Shown here piece by piece: positions 27,001-33,443 of a DNA stretch of 43,004 bases (the stretch's first letter is position 1; the number at the start of each line of letters is the position of its first letter). This DNA is from Ectocarpus siliculosus (taxonomy: Eukaryota > Sar > Phaeophyceae > Ectocarpales > Ectocarpaceae), in the NCBI GenBank assembly GCA_000310025.1, contig FN649749.1, positions 3,118,693 to 3,161,696 on the forward strand, written 5' to 3'. Under the pieces are notes generated by a model, which worked only from the letters and a program-made list of their open reading frames with translations, was not told the origin of the DNA and made no database searches. The position numbers were made by a program, and so were the translations under genes.

Positions 27001-29347
27001 CCGGTTCATGCGTCCTTTCAAAATAAGACCTCTGGCGTCCTTCAGCATGGCCCTTGCCTTCAGCCTGGCTTCACGCTTCTTTTGCATCGCAGCCATGGCC
27101 ACATCCACGACTGTCATCGACCTTGATCTTCCTGTTGACCTTTGCCACGGCTTTTTCTCCGATGACTTGCGCTTTCTCGCTGAGTCGTCCTGGTTTTCAT
27201 CGGAACTATTGCTGTCCGTTTTGCCCCCCTTCGCCGTTGTTTGACCCTTGGCCATTTTCTTGCCTCGCTTGGACGCAGCTTTCCTCGAGACTGCCAGCAA
27301 ACAACAACCGCAGGTCATTGGTCCGGGCCAATGCCAAATCACATTCATTCCCAAGTAGGCAAGTTCTGCTGCCGCAGACATACATCTCTTGTCGCAAAAA
27401 AATTGGCGAACCCGAACACGGGACCGCTGTCACCATTGACACTGCCGAGTCATTGCAACTACATGCAATTCCTTTGGAGTCGGTCCCTTCATGATGGATT
27501 GCTGATGTTACGGTGCCGTTCAATTAGATTTTGGCCTATACTGTCCCTCTCACCGGAGTGGAGTAGTAGTTGCAGCGGCAAAAGTACGACGTGAGGATCT
27601 GGCTTCGTAAATCAAGGGTATTTCCTGTGTAGACGGACGCTTTTGTGAGGAAAGATGAAGCGCCTTCCGCAGGTACACCCAGAAAGACCCAAAGTCTTTT
27701 GTGAAAGCTCTCGACTGAGAATGCCGAGTCACACAAAACTCCTGAAACCTGGTTCATGTCTCAGGGATGAAACTCCATCAAGGTAATCTTGTCTCGAAGT
27801 ACCAAGTTTTATTAGGACAAGTCGTGCGGTGGGAATCTCCGGATAGACGACCGGTGAAGAGGGGTCAGACGTTCACCGTGGGTATTCATCTCAAGCAACG
27901 AACCGCCCAGGTGGCATTTGTTCGGGCGTCCGCCAAGCCAGTCCGTCACTTGCGAAGGACGACGCGCGTGACAAGCAACTACCTATCTCGAGCATGTCTT
28001 CACGTTATCGCGTTTGCCGGGCATAAAGGAGCAAGACACCAAGCACTGGTGTCTCAATCTTCAGTCCCGTGCGGTATGTGCCCGGTACCTGTGCGTCTTT
28101 TGACCTTCCCCACGCCGTCCGCCACAAAGATCTCGCCGGCACCAGCTTCTCCGAGCATGGTCCTTTCTCTCGCAATTACGCGCGCTGGGGACGTTTGTAC
28201 ACCATCAGTGCTGCTGGCCGGTAGCTTTCGGTGCACGAGGATCATTGTTGATGTTGTTGTTGTGATGCGTGCCCCAAAAACAAGACAGGCGTAAGCAAGG
28301 AGGCACAAAGGAGTATGTCAAATGCCAAGGAGTAGTTCTGGAAGCCTTTTTGGCCTCATGTCAGACTGTGCTGCTTACGTCCAACCAGTGTTGCCGCTGT
28401 TCTAAAAACAATTCAAACGTGGCATTCTGGGCTCAAAGTGCATGGGACTGGGCAACGTGTGCGGCACTTCCTTGTTGATGACGGATACATGGGTAATCGA
28501 CGACGTGTTGATTCTTTTCGTGATGGTACGTTTTTCCCGCAGTTCCGTTGAACGTTGCCTGCATACGTGTTCGTTCGCTTGAGGTTGACACAATTCGCCA
28601 GGGAAAGACCGCCAGACGCCATCGCTTCAATACATTGCTACGATGGCGGGAGACCGTCAGCTTTCTTCACCGCATGTGTCTAGGCAATGGTCCACGAGAC
28701 GTTCCATGCTGTTGGAATTAACGGCCATTCTCTGCCCATGTGTTGCCGATACGTTGGTTGATGGTTTGTCCACCCTCCACGAGAATTGTACCATTCACTG
28801 TGACAATTCGGAAACCTGCATCACAGCAACCTAGCGTTGCGCGCGTAGCATACTGCACGCCGGAAAAAAATCATCGCTACTGTGACGGCACTCGTATGGC
28901 TCATCATGAATTGATCGCGGAAGATTGCTTGCGCACCTCACTCCCATCTCGAACCTCGTCGGTCTCGTCTCCAGACAACCTCTTTGAGCTGCCCGGGCCA
29001 CCTCCGCCACCGTTTTCGTTAGACTCATCACCTCCATCGCCAGGGTCATACACGGATTGCCCCCACCTGGCCCCGCTAGAAGCGTCGGAGCTCAATCGGA
29101 TATCTGCGGTCCTGACTCCACTGGGCCGGAGACGGCCACCACCGTCGTATTCTTCGGTTCGGTTCGGAGGGCGCTCGCCGCCGCTTTCACTTTGGGGGCG
29201 CAAGACATCTACCGCGGAGAGTGTCTTCATCAAAGATCTGTCGTTGTTATTGGTGTTGTTGTAATATCGTGAAGGATAGGATTGCGGCTGGTTTTGATAC
29301 GGATGAATGGTCCACCAGGCTTGGTAAGATATTTTTCGAGGCAACAT
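603..29347 (-). CDS. giant TPR-repeat protein gene (25 exons modelled; 3' end probably outside window)
   Basis: Predicted scaffold protein built from degenerate tetratricopeptide repeats; TPR helix pairs normally bind partner proteins, and no enzyme domain is visible. Modelled exons, 5' to 3' on the minus strand: 29347-28937, 28224-28089, 27290-27002, 26654-26450, 26087-25960, 25672-25504, 24750-24406, 23771-22800, 22604-22380, 21785-21531, 21354-21128, 20691-19179, 18615-18544, 18142-18008, 17306-17188, 16826-16623, 15936-15861, 15458-14514, 14272-14057, 13560-13279, 11460-10297, 10173-9859, 9368-8940, 914-848, 734-603. All 24 junctions keep one frame, giving about 3,010 codons. TPR-like helices occur at about residues 280-450, 880-960, 1080-1160, 1580-1860, 2100-2270, 2370-2430, 2490-2530 and 2830-3010. 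Disordered, charged inserts separate them. The start and the last three exons are the weakest parts. A stop at 8892 is the alternative end. No specific orthologue recognised. Confidence 0.65.
848..914 (-). CDS. TPR exon 24
   Basis: Short exon after a pyrimidine-rich acceptor ending CCCCTCAG, closing at GCGTTG|GTGACA. It reads KEASEEAARSNIGVLVQQEG, whose SNIGVLVQQEG part matches TPR helix A; joined to exon 25 it makes one complete TPR. It enters in phase 0 and leaves in phase 1, agreeing with the exon on either side. That agreement is the main support, because 67 bases alone prove little. Confidence 0.5.
1043..1157 (-). repeat. tRNA-like repeat, family 2, copy 1
   Basis: After a G run, the plus strand reads tactcttgtgttttgcatgc, then an ACCATTGACC block and a GGACGGAGC block. 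The same order occurs in the copies at 1158 and 36965. On the minus strand the centre resembles a tRNA A-box region, but no full cloverleaf is present. Confidence 0.5.
1158..1270 (-). repeat. tRNA-like repeat, family 2, copy 2
   Basis: The run of G ending at 1176 is followed by tactcatag, GCATGCCGTAGTCGTTAG, ACCATTGACCTCGCATC and GCCGGGACGGAGC. It is head-to-tail with copy 1 and closely matches the copy at 36,965-37,060, 36 kb away. The minus strand carries TGGTCTAACGACTACGGC, which looks like the 5' part of a tRNA. Confidence 0.6.
1422..1470. other. homopolymer block scar
   Basis: A G run is followed by short runs of T, C, A, C and G, in the same style as the contig edge. Probable sequencing or assembly error rather than biology. 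Confidence 0.5.
3651..4340. repeat. tandem duplication, two units of about 345 bp
   Basis: Unit 1 is 3651-3997 and unit 2 is 3998-4340. Both start TTACCGCCAGATCCAACGTG and end GTACACAACGAC. They differ by scattered substitutions and small indels, for example a deletion of about 10 bases after the TATTTAA block in unit 2, and an insertion CCGTGT near 4233. Each unit contains a TATA-like segment (CTATTTAAAAGGG, CTATTTAATAGGG). No ORF runs through both units in a convincing way, so this is non-coding duplicated DNA. Confidence 0.85.
5165..5340 (-). repeat. tRNA-derived SINE, copy B
   Basis: On the minus strand it starts near 5337 with GCCCCGGTGGTCTAGTTGG (A-box-like), carries GGGGTTCGAATCCCGGCG (B-box-like) and ends near GAAGAGAGTGC. 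The anticodon arm has decayed to a TCTGT/ACAGA stem with a four-base loop, and the T stem is mismatched, so it is not a functional tRNA. The body has a second A-box-like segment, GGCCTAGTGGATAGCGC (5197-5213), suggesting a dimeric origin. The order of blocks matches copy A. Confidence 0.75.
6466..6592. repeat. dispersed repeat, family 3, copy 1
   Basis: The segment CCTGTGACCAC-GGAATCG, then GTGTT-GATC-GTACG, then TGT-AAGACAACAA-ACAAC is shared with 38,020-38,117. On the minus strand GGTCGATTCCCGTGG resembles a tRNA B box, so a pol III origin is possible. Identity is patchy with small gaps. Confidence 0.55.
6674..6770. repeat. degenerate GACTACA-rich tandem repeat
   Basis: Units beginning GAGAGACA and containing ACGACTA(G)ACTACAG recur at a spacing of about 37 bases and then as shorter GTAGAC/GACTACA pieces. 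It lies directly before the MITE-like element and is low complexity. Confidence 0.45.
6801..7773. mobile_element. MITE-like non-autonomous DNA transposon, TA target duplication
   Basis: The left end CAGTTAGCGCCCGCAATTAA (continuing GAAA, 6801-6824) is the inverted repeat of 7750-7773 with one mismatch in 24 bases. TA flanks both ends (6799-6800 and 7774-7775). TA duplications and a CAGT terminus are typical of Tc1/mariner-type elements. The 973-bp interior has no transposase-like ORF, so it would depend on an enzyme encoded elsewhere. The interior is rich in the motif TTTCTTA. It lies inside the long TPR-gene intron or flank. Confidence 0.8.
7960..8780. other. no feature seen
   Basis: GC-rich stretch with ORFs of Arg/Pro/Thr-rich composition that lack splice context or recognisable motifs. 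I see no gene here. Confidence 0.4.
8781..8830. repeat. (CTCC)n microsatellite
   Basis: Near-perfect tccc/ctcc repeats with one interruption (ctcgctccc). On the minus strand this is (GGAG)n, just downstream of the candidate TPR stop at 8892. Confidence 0.85.
8940..9368 (-). CDS. TPR exon 23
   Basis: Acceptor GGTACCTCAG, phase 0. It encodes two TPR-like units: LARAIAALSNAITLAPNPS followed by KLYMGRGGLFAKMDQ, then a Gly/Ser insert, then YGEAAASDFATALWME. The donor CAGCGCTG|GTGGCA (phase 0) joins exon 24 in frame. Without splicing, the frame reads on to a TAG at 8892-8894, which would end the protein after ETAAAAFQTTA. I prefer splicing, because exon 24 completes a TPR, but this is not certain. 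Confidence 0.7.
9859..10173 (-). CDS. TPR exon 22
   Basis: Acceptor CACACCAACCAG and donor AACAAG|GTGAGG, both phase 0, 105 codons. It opens with the helix EAIAREIAELLACNERVAQV, then a less ordered stretch and LGSAELAAKMSNGYD. It continues the TPR array between exons 21 and 23. Confidence 0.7.
10297..11460 (-). CDS. TPR exon 21 (388 codons)
   Basis: Long exon, phase 0 at both ends (acceptor ATGATCCAG, donor CGCAAG|GTTCGT). It has a TPR, SLILLDSVLAMAPTHHAAM then RCRATTLARLGRMPEALDAA, and a second unit around LAKSLVLRGCLRQ and WWNQAEQDYRRALQIC. Between them are Ala/Asp and Gly/His-rich low-complexity segments. It ends in a helix around VLKLKRLIHHNLTSLHLAAV. Confidence 0.8.
11461..13278 (-). 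other. 1.8-kb intron, nothing else recognised
   Basis: Lies between phase-0 exons 20 and 21. It includes a G run near 12638-12647 and one TGACGTCA palindrome (11922-11929). ORFs here lack TPR-like sequence and splice context. A small missed exon cannot be excluded. Confidence 0.5.
13279..13560 (-). CDS. TPR exon 20
   Basis: Acceptor ATAATCATGCAG and donor CGTGAG|GTAACA, 94 codons, phase 0 to 0. It opens with the TPR helix ACLANRGLVRFAMQRFRGAA. An Ala/Gly/Ser/Thr-rich linker follows, ending in a helical segment around LDTLDCEIGRALADGRLD. Confidence 0.7.
14057..14272 (-). CDS. TPR exon 19
   Basis: The strong pyrimidine acceptor GCCGCCCCCCAG and donor ACGAAG|GTGTGC give 72 codons in phase 0. 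It contains a clear TPR: RVLAAFNLGVAAATAGELRR followed by AEAAFTRAIATLADGG. Some uncertainty remains because a GTGTAT donor upstream could shorten it. Confidence 0.75.
14514..15458 (-). CDS. TPR exon 18 with poly-Asp insert (315 codons)
   Basis: Acceptor TCATTCCAG, donor AACATG|GTGGGT, phase 0 to 0. It opens with FEQATVLYEWSLSEAIS, completing the TPR begun in exon 17. A long disordered middle includes an Ala-rich run and 13 Asp encoded by pure (GAC)n. It closes with a strong TPR: LELVTRCLRTDGFNAKAYNL then RAELEARLGRRDRAIADYKA. Confidence 0.8.
15021..15061. repeat. (GTC/GAC)n trinucleotide tract encoding poly-Asp
   Basis: About 13 perfect units inside TPR exon 18. A pure codon repeat is prone to length change, so the number of Asp residues may vary between strains. 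Confidence 0.9.
15861..15936 (-). CDS. TPR exon 17
   Basis: Only 76 bases. It enters with one base completing an Arg codon and reads LLRGRALFMLGKDEQCTASF then QSALE, the canonical helix A/B signature of a TPR. Donor TTGGAG|GTGATC, phase 0. Confidence 0.7.
16623..16826 (-). CDS. TPR exon 16
   Basis: Phases on both sides (enter 1 base, leave 2) fit the neighbours. The helix YLGSKQPGKADQVLSKFLEC is TPR-like; a more acidic linker follows. The acceptor ACACCACGCCAG has a weak pyrimidine tract, so the exact 5' edge is less certain. Donor GCGAG|GTGCGT. Confidence 0.6.
17188..17306 (-). CDS. TPR exon 15
   Basis: Acceptor CTGGTAACAG, donor CTCGCCAG|GTTTGG. It encodes KGRLKELERSYGQASAYFEL and then VYEKDPTIEHLNHLA, a standard TPR (helix A, helix B, DP turn). 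Confidence 0.75.
17350..18007 (-). other. intron, no other feature
   Basis: Intron between exons 14 and 15 (17307-18007). No motif or ORF in it looks coding. Confidence 0.5.
18008..18142 (-). CDS. TPR exon 14
   Basis: Acceptor TTGAAAAAG, donor AAAGAG|GTAGGT, 45 codons, phase 0 to 0. It reads AAEKAGQHDRAMRDYSRAQH, then LRPWSSTPVLLRARLDSRL: end of one TPR and start of the next. Confidence 0.75.
18544..18615 (-). CDS. TPR exon 13
   Basis: The exon is 24 codons, with acceptor TTTCACGGCCGCAG and donor GGGCAG|GTGAGA. It reads AARLATGLLSLCPRSYHGFI then LRGQ, a TPR helix B, Pro turn and start of helix A that completes with exon 14. Confidence 0.7.
19179..20691 (-). CDS. TPR exon 12 (largest, 504 codons)
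   Basis: Enters with one base completing an Arg codon, leaves in phase 0 (AGAGAG|GTGAGA). TPR-like helices occur at the start (EIIPLLEAAICYLCLP), in the middle (GLLAVHRAMAAALFQHDR; STELLKRADASLTIALAAA) and at the end (YAMRSAAREGLGLVEDACID, then CREALAAAPDTPKLWAKAAS). Between them lie Lys/Thr-rich, Ala-rich and Ser/Arg/Asp-rich inserts, including a stretch with alternating basic and acidic residues. These are likely disordered. Confidence 0.8.
21128..21354 (-). CDS. TPR exon 11
   Basis: Acceptor GACTGTCCGGCCAG, phase 0; donor GAGCGAAG|GTGAGA, phase 2. A Gly/Pro/Asn-rich linker is followed by the helix LPKELETLLTHLLKVLHMIP, continuing into exon 12 as a TPR. A different frame is open across this and exon 10, but it lacks the helix and breaks the phase chain. 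Confidence 0.7.
21531..21785 (-). CDS. TPR-gene exon 10
   Basis: Acceptor CGTCTTGCGTAG, donor ATCGAG|GTGCGA, 85 codons. It starts with a helix (VFAVLEGKLSSLVAEWKPR), then a basic Arg/Lys/Gly-rich stretch, and ends with VVHGILVSAAEAGVDIE. TPR assignment is weak here. Confidence 0.65.
22380..22604 (-). CDS. TPR exon 9
   Basis: Acceptor GGGCTAACACAG, donor GAAGAG|GTAGGT, 75 codons, phase 0 to 0. The helix TPRVLATAIEKLADLSQRP pairs with the end of exon 8 to form a TPR-like hairpin. A Gly/Ala linker and a basic segment follow. Confidence 0.7.
22800..23771 (-). CDS. TPR-gene exon 8, acidic disordered region (324 codons)
   Basis: Acceptor CGTTTCTCGCAG, donor TTACTG|GTGAGA, phase 0 to 0. Nearly the whole exon is low complexity: Thr/Ala/His/Gly/Asp-rich, then increasingly Glu-rich, ending in runs of Glu with few Arg (about 22870-22965). 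Only the last 15 residues (NLEAAIDSLQLLL) look like a TPR helix. Expected to be intrinsically disordered. Confidence 0.75.
22875..22965. repeat. (CTC/GAG)n tract encoding poly-Glu
   Basis: Interrupted trinucleotide runs within exon 8, read on the minus strand as Glu codons. Confidence 0.85.
24406..24750 (-). CDS. TPR-gene exon 7
   Basis: Acceptor GGGGATCAG, donor CACGAG|GTATGT, 115 codons, phase 0 to 0. A helical segment around ETYEAAVWAKVAIADLATRN is followed by a Lys/Arg/Gly-rich region (KAKRAKRKRAVQGG) that could act as a nuclear localisation signal. A longer ORF in another frame is a shadow: it does not join the neighbouring exons. Confidence 0.7.
24751..25503 (-). other. intron, nothing recognised
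   Basis: Interval between exons 6 and 7 with no coding-like ORF. Confidence 0.5.
25504..25672 (-). CDS. TPR exon 6
   Basis: Acceptor TTCCGTCGGCAG, donor TTAGAG|GTGATA. It enters with one base completing Arg. ARVMLVAAKCLAQQEKLEAA then IVCTREIRELAD is a well-formed TPR. Confidence 0.75.
25960..26087 (-). CDS. TPR exon 5
   Basis: Acceptor GACAAGTCAG, donor GACTCAG|GTAGTC. AIVNRAVLRRRYAKASFAAV resembles the NRA-containing helix of a TPR. A competing frame is open here, but only this one fits phase 0 in and phase 2 out. Confidence 0.6.
26450..26654 (-). CDS. TPR exon 4
   Basis: Acceptor CGTTCCCCCAG, donor ACGGAG|GTGAGG. It reads AHAALCEAVACNEAPHLLVI, then LRARVRAALGLWDEAGEDVR, a TPR, followed by an acidic tail. 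Confidence 0.75.
27002..27290 (-). CDS. TPR-gene exon 3, basic region
   Basis: Acceptor TTTGCTGGCAG, donor AACCG|GTGAGA. Rich in Lys, Arg and Ser (KKMAKGQTTAKGG, SARKRKSSEKKPWQ), then a helix around MAAMQKKREARLKARAMLK. Possible nuclear localisation signals. Confidence 0.7.
28089..28224 (-). CDS. TPR-gene exon 2 (candidate)
   Basis: Acceptor CACCGAAAG, donor CGCACAG|GTACCG. It encodes ARVIARERTMLGEAGAGEIF and ends VGKVKRRT. Phase 0 in and phase 1 out fit exons 1 and 3. No domain is recognised. Another possible exon near 27563-27634 would fit a different acceptor for exon 3. Confidence 0.5.
28937..29347 (-). CDS. TPR-gene exon 1 (candidate N-terminus)
   Basis: ORF from the ATG at 29345-29347 (MLPRKISYQAWW) to the donor AGTGAG|GTGCGC, 137 codons. 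Asn/Tyr-rich, then Arg/Gly/Asp-rich low complexity with a Gly5 run. An internal Met (MKTLSAVDVL) or an acceptor at ATGAAG|ACACTC are alternative starts. No domain. Confidence 0.45.
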
Positions 29348-30001
29348 GACTCCGCGCTGTTTATTCGTGGCAACGTTGAATCAATAGATCCAGCGATCGC
29401 TGAATAAAAGAGTAGCGTAGTTCGAACCTCGTATCCGAATTTTGTTGATACCGGTACGTTGGCTGCCGCTGCCAATGTAACATGAAACCGAAGCCAGACA
29501 ACTGTAGATGCCGTAGGCTCTAAATGTTACCGCGTGCACTCTACACAACTTAGGATTCAAAAGCATTTTCAGTAGCATCGTTGTTGACAAGTGGCGAAAC
29601 AGATCTAGCATCGCAGACACACACCACAGGGAAGGTTACGCAAGAGGATGTATCCGGGAACTGGAACGAAGCAAACTCAAAGCAGCAAGATCTGACTGTT
29701 ACCAGCCCTGACTGCCTCCCCCACACTGTCCTCCCCCTAACCCCAGTCTCCATCTGCAACCCAAGAACGGCCGTGGCCTGTGACCGTCAAATGACACTCT
29801 ACGCATACCTCACTCTCCTCTTGCGCAGAAGAGGCGTCCGGGCTTCATCATCGCCCCCGATTTCACTTTCCCCTCGCTGGTCCAGCTTTGCGTCCGCCGC
29901 GGTGACAACCACCACTCTCTCGGTACCCGGCACGTCGGTGTTACCGTCGCCGCGGCGGAAAGCTGACAGCGAAGATGCTAGTTTGACCGAACGATGCCAC
30001 C

Positions 30002-30274
30002 GTGAAGCACGAAGGTTTTCTGTTGGGAAGTGAGGTGTTGGCCCTGCGGGTGAGAGAAACGCGGCAAATACAGCGCATAGTGGATGCGACGCTGGGTTAC
30101 TTGTTTTCTGAAACTAAAGAAGAGAGAGTGTTTTTGGCCGCCGTTCTAGGTCTTACCGTCTTTCGTGCGACGTCTTGGGCCGAGTCTAAGGCACGGGGAA
30201 TACTGCCCCCAGTGTTCACTCCATTGCAGGACAACGCTGTAAACGCCTTCATGTTAGGCCTACGGCACTGGTAA
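30002..30274 (+). CDS. unassigned 90-codon ORF
   Basis: The sequence looks protein-like (IVDATLGYLFSETKEERVFL, TSWAESKARGILPPVFTPLQ), without low complexity. The family is not recognised, splice context is not clear, and a minus-strand ORF overlaps it. May be chance or an exon of an unrecognised gene. Confidence 0.2.
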   Translation: MKHEGFLLGSEVLALRVRETRQIQRIVDATLGYLFSETKEERVFLAAVLGLTVFRATSWAESKARGILPPVFTPLQDNAVNAFMLGLRHW

Positions 30275-30679
30275 TGCACTGACAGTGGAGAGCACGGACA
30301 TCGCTAGATTATTCCTTCACCCTTTTGTGGGTACTTCGGCTGAAAAAATCGGGTGTGTCATGTCATTTCGAGCTCACAGCGTTAGCGTTCGTGACGTGCG
30401 AGGGCTCGCCTCGAGGTGATGAGCTGTCGTGATTTGTTCTTCACGTCACGAAACGGTATGCCCACCTGCCGATATGTCCTTCACAATCCTTAGTCCTGCT
30501 ATGCTGGAGATTGTTCGGCGGTTACGAGCTCGTACAGGCAAAATATTCAAGCTAATATATGGCCACATGCAGTTAATGCTTGAGACAAACCGTTCTCTTT
30601 ACCCGGTTTTTGAAGAAAACTTGTGTTGGCAGCGCTAGCTACCAGATCGGTCGCTTCCGTCTCCTCCGCCGTCCCCTCA

Positions 30680-31130
30680 AGTCGCCATGGTTGCTCGGCC
30701 GTGGATCTTGGGGTATCCAACGCGATGAACCGGTCCAAAGAAAAGTCCCTGATCAAAAGACGTACCAGGAAATAACGTACTAGTTATGATGGTCGGCGTT
30801 TGTCTCAAGGTGCTTGCGGGTGCAGGGGGGGAGACAATGGTAAACTTGGTGAAGGTGGGGGACTGGTTCCGTGAGTCGTTGGTCTCGGAGATTATTCTAG
30901 CCTGAACACGTGCACCACGTGTCTGCGATTTGGGCGAAGAAGATAGGACAAACGTGGCCGATAGAGATAAAATGGCTAATTTTTGTAGATTTGTTGCCGG
31001 GGGGGTCAAGGGGTCTGTGTTGTTCTTCTGGTGTTTGGATGTGTGGCCTGCGATAACAGACAGAAACAACACCACTGGCATCACCGTTGCCATGACCAAA
31101 ATCGCTATACGGACACCCTCGCCACGTGGT
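30680..31130 (-). other. possible exon with a hydrophobic segment
   Basis: A minus-strand ORF reads RIAILVMATVMPVVLFLSVI, long enough for one membrane span, then a Ser/Thr/Pro-rich tail. No firm splice sites were found. It could be part of the same minus-strand gene as 31206-31757. Confidence 0.2.
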
Positions 31131-31205
31131 CACCACTTGGGTTAACACGCCAGTCAGTCGATGGCAACACTACAACAATCATCCATCTGGTGTGGTGCCG
31201 CTCAC

Positions 31206-31757
31206 CATGGGTGGCATTCCGCCACACTCCGCGGAGAGCACGGACGCGGCACCACGGGCCACCTGCAAACCGCTTGGACCCCCTCTTCTCCTCTCGTTCG
31301 CACCTCATCGGACCCGTCAATCGGCACCGCAGTGGTTTCCGGTCTTCTCACGGACAGCGACGATGCTAGCACCGTCTCGGCACCAACATCGGGAACATGG
31401 CAAGACTTGGAGGGAATGCTGCTGCTTTGACGACCGCTCGCAGAGGCTGCGAGGCCTTCGGTCAGGCTTTGACGTTTTCTTCTGGCCGGTGATGCGTTGA
31501 TGATGGCGCAAGTGGATGCTGGGGTCCCGTTTCTTGTTCGTTCCCCCTTCGTTGCGGCCGTTCGATGATGCCTAGATCTGTGACCCGCCGTGGCTTGACC
31601 ATGCATCGGCGCTGGCGCAACCGCCGTTGCGTCGCCCCGTTGTTTTTCCCACGGCATCGGTGGCTCGAAAGAGGAATATGTAAGCTTCGTTGTTCTGGTG
31701 TCGTCCGATAGGTGCGGCGGTGGGCCTGATGGCACCCGGGGCCTTCTCGAATCAGTC
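31206..31757 (-). CDS. candidate exon, Ser/Arg/Pro-rich, unknown
   Basis: Open for 552 bases between an acceptor CAAAGCAG and a donor CACCCATG|GTGAGC. It would encode about 183 residues, low in regular structure (KLTYSSFEPPMPWEKQRGD is the most structured part). If unspliced, the frame stops at a TGA right after the donor. No family recognised. Confidence 0.35.
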
Positions 31758-32355
31758 CTGCTTTGCACATGTGTGATCGTGTAGTGGCATCATTTACTAC
31801 TCAGCGCCCATTCTTCTTAATTCGTGCAGTATCGACCTCGAGTCTCACTAGAAATGATTATCATCTCCGTTCTACGGGACTTGAACGGCTGCGTGCAGCC
31901 CTACGGCAAGTCGTTCATCAGGAATGTCACGCGGAGCTGGCAACTACCGTTGTGCGTTGAATTCCCAACCATGGACCCAAATAGAATATCGACTACATGT
32001 ACCATCGCGCCGTACCAATCCCCGCTGCATGAAAAGCTACATAGTCTACAACGGCAGGAGGTACCGTGATGTTGCCAATGTGACATGTACTCAAGTAGGA
32101 TGAACGTCGCTCGATCCAACGACGAAGGCGGCGCACCAAGATCTCGTTGGCGCATGTACATCTTTCCACGCGGGTGCTACGAAGCAATCAAAGAGAAGTG
32201 GCTCAATACCTGGGCTTGTGCGGCGATAGGATCGCTCCCAAGCTGGCTCCTACAGCGTACCATGCGGAAGTCGGTGAATTCTTTCGTCGATGCCGTTGTG
32301 AGGAGGAAGGCATCGAGACAACGGCGGTTGGGGCGTTGGAACCCTGACGTACTTC

Positions 32356-32600
32356 CTCGAGATCGGCAATAACACCAGGCTTGAATGCTCCTGCAGCAAA
32401 CGTCGACGGGACACTTGGCAGGGTGATCGTCAAGGAAACTGTAGAACTATGCGCCCGGTCCAACGTGACATTGGCCGTCTCATCGCTCGAGGAACCCTCC
32501 TCGCTGGCATGTCCTTGTGTAGTTTGCATCGTCGCCCTCTTGCACGTAAGAAGCTCGAAGCACCCTTCAAAACTCCACCTCAACCTTACTTCTGCAGCAT
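32356..32600 (-). CDS. candidate exon, Ser/Thr-rich, unknown
   Basis: An acceptor-like GATGCTGCAG and a donor GAGGAA|GTACGT bound an open frame that includes MQTTQGHASEEGSSSDETAN and SLTITLPSVPSTFAAGAF. Its phase does not directly match 31757, so a further exon would be needed. Weak evidence. Confidence 0.25.
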
Positions 32601-33282
32601 CACATCCACCCGTCACACATTGGCCGCCCCCGCCCCATTATTGCCCGAGAGGCACGGTGTAGGAGGAGCGCTGAGTGCTTTCGATAAACCAATCCGCCGT
32701 AATCATTGGCGGGAAACATCAGCATTTATTTGTGAGAATATCATCAGGCAGCATCGCCGTCGCAGGTAAACATGTGTGCGTTGATGAAAATGGCATGCAT
32801 GTAGTGCGGACAATACCGCAACGAGCCATCAATCAATCATCAATTGTTGGTGATTTTGCATGTGCCGCGTGGTCTGTAGTCTGTAGTCCAAGCTTTTCGC
32901 CGAACCGCAACGTGAAGTTGAAAGGCAGCAAGCACTACCACACTACCACTGGTGTGCTTCTATGTTTCTAGTACGAGCGGCGCCGCAGGGCTTTGCCCGC
33001 TCCTTGTCGTCCAGAGTTTGGCACACAGCAGAGCCACATACGTATGCATATCATAATTTTATTTTCACAAAATCGCATCCGAGAAGGATTGATCCAGCTG
33101 GAGTCCGCGCTGCACAGGAAGAGAAAGAAGGGAAAGCAATGCAATTGTGTGAACTGTTCATAGCAGTGTATTCATGTAGTTCAGGTTGTCTCGTCGGGAA
33201 GCATGATTGGCTCTTCTCTCTTCTCGGATGTATGCTACTGTACACAGCCTGTGGCGGTTGTAACTGCCAAATATTTTTTTTT

Positions 33283-33443
33283 ATGGAACATGTCCCCCCT
33301 CCCGCCCTCTTCCCAGTACGCGAGGCCTCCCACACACAGCATCCACTTGCTCGCTACACACACAACCAACACCAACCGGTCTTGCGCCTTGGCCTTTCTC
33401 TCCGTGGTGTCGCTCTGGGGCTGCAGGCCGAGCGAATCTCAAG
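33283..33443 (+). CDS. candidate first exon of right-hand gene
   Basis: ATG at 33283 in a CT-rich region, open to the strong donor ATCTCAAG|GTGAGTA. It leaves in phase 2, which fits the exon at 34217. A second frame with its own ATG would give a hydrophobic leader (CALAFLSVVSLWG) and phase 1. The choice is therefore open, and it may be 5' untranslated. Confidence 0.35.

Noticed and set aside
29581-30033. 150-codon plus-strand ORF
   Set aside because: Low-structure Ser/Thr-rich frame opposite the TPR gene start, no splice sites or motif.
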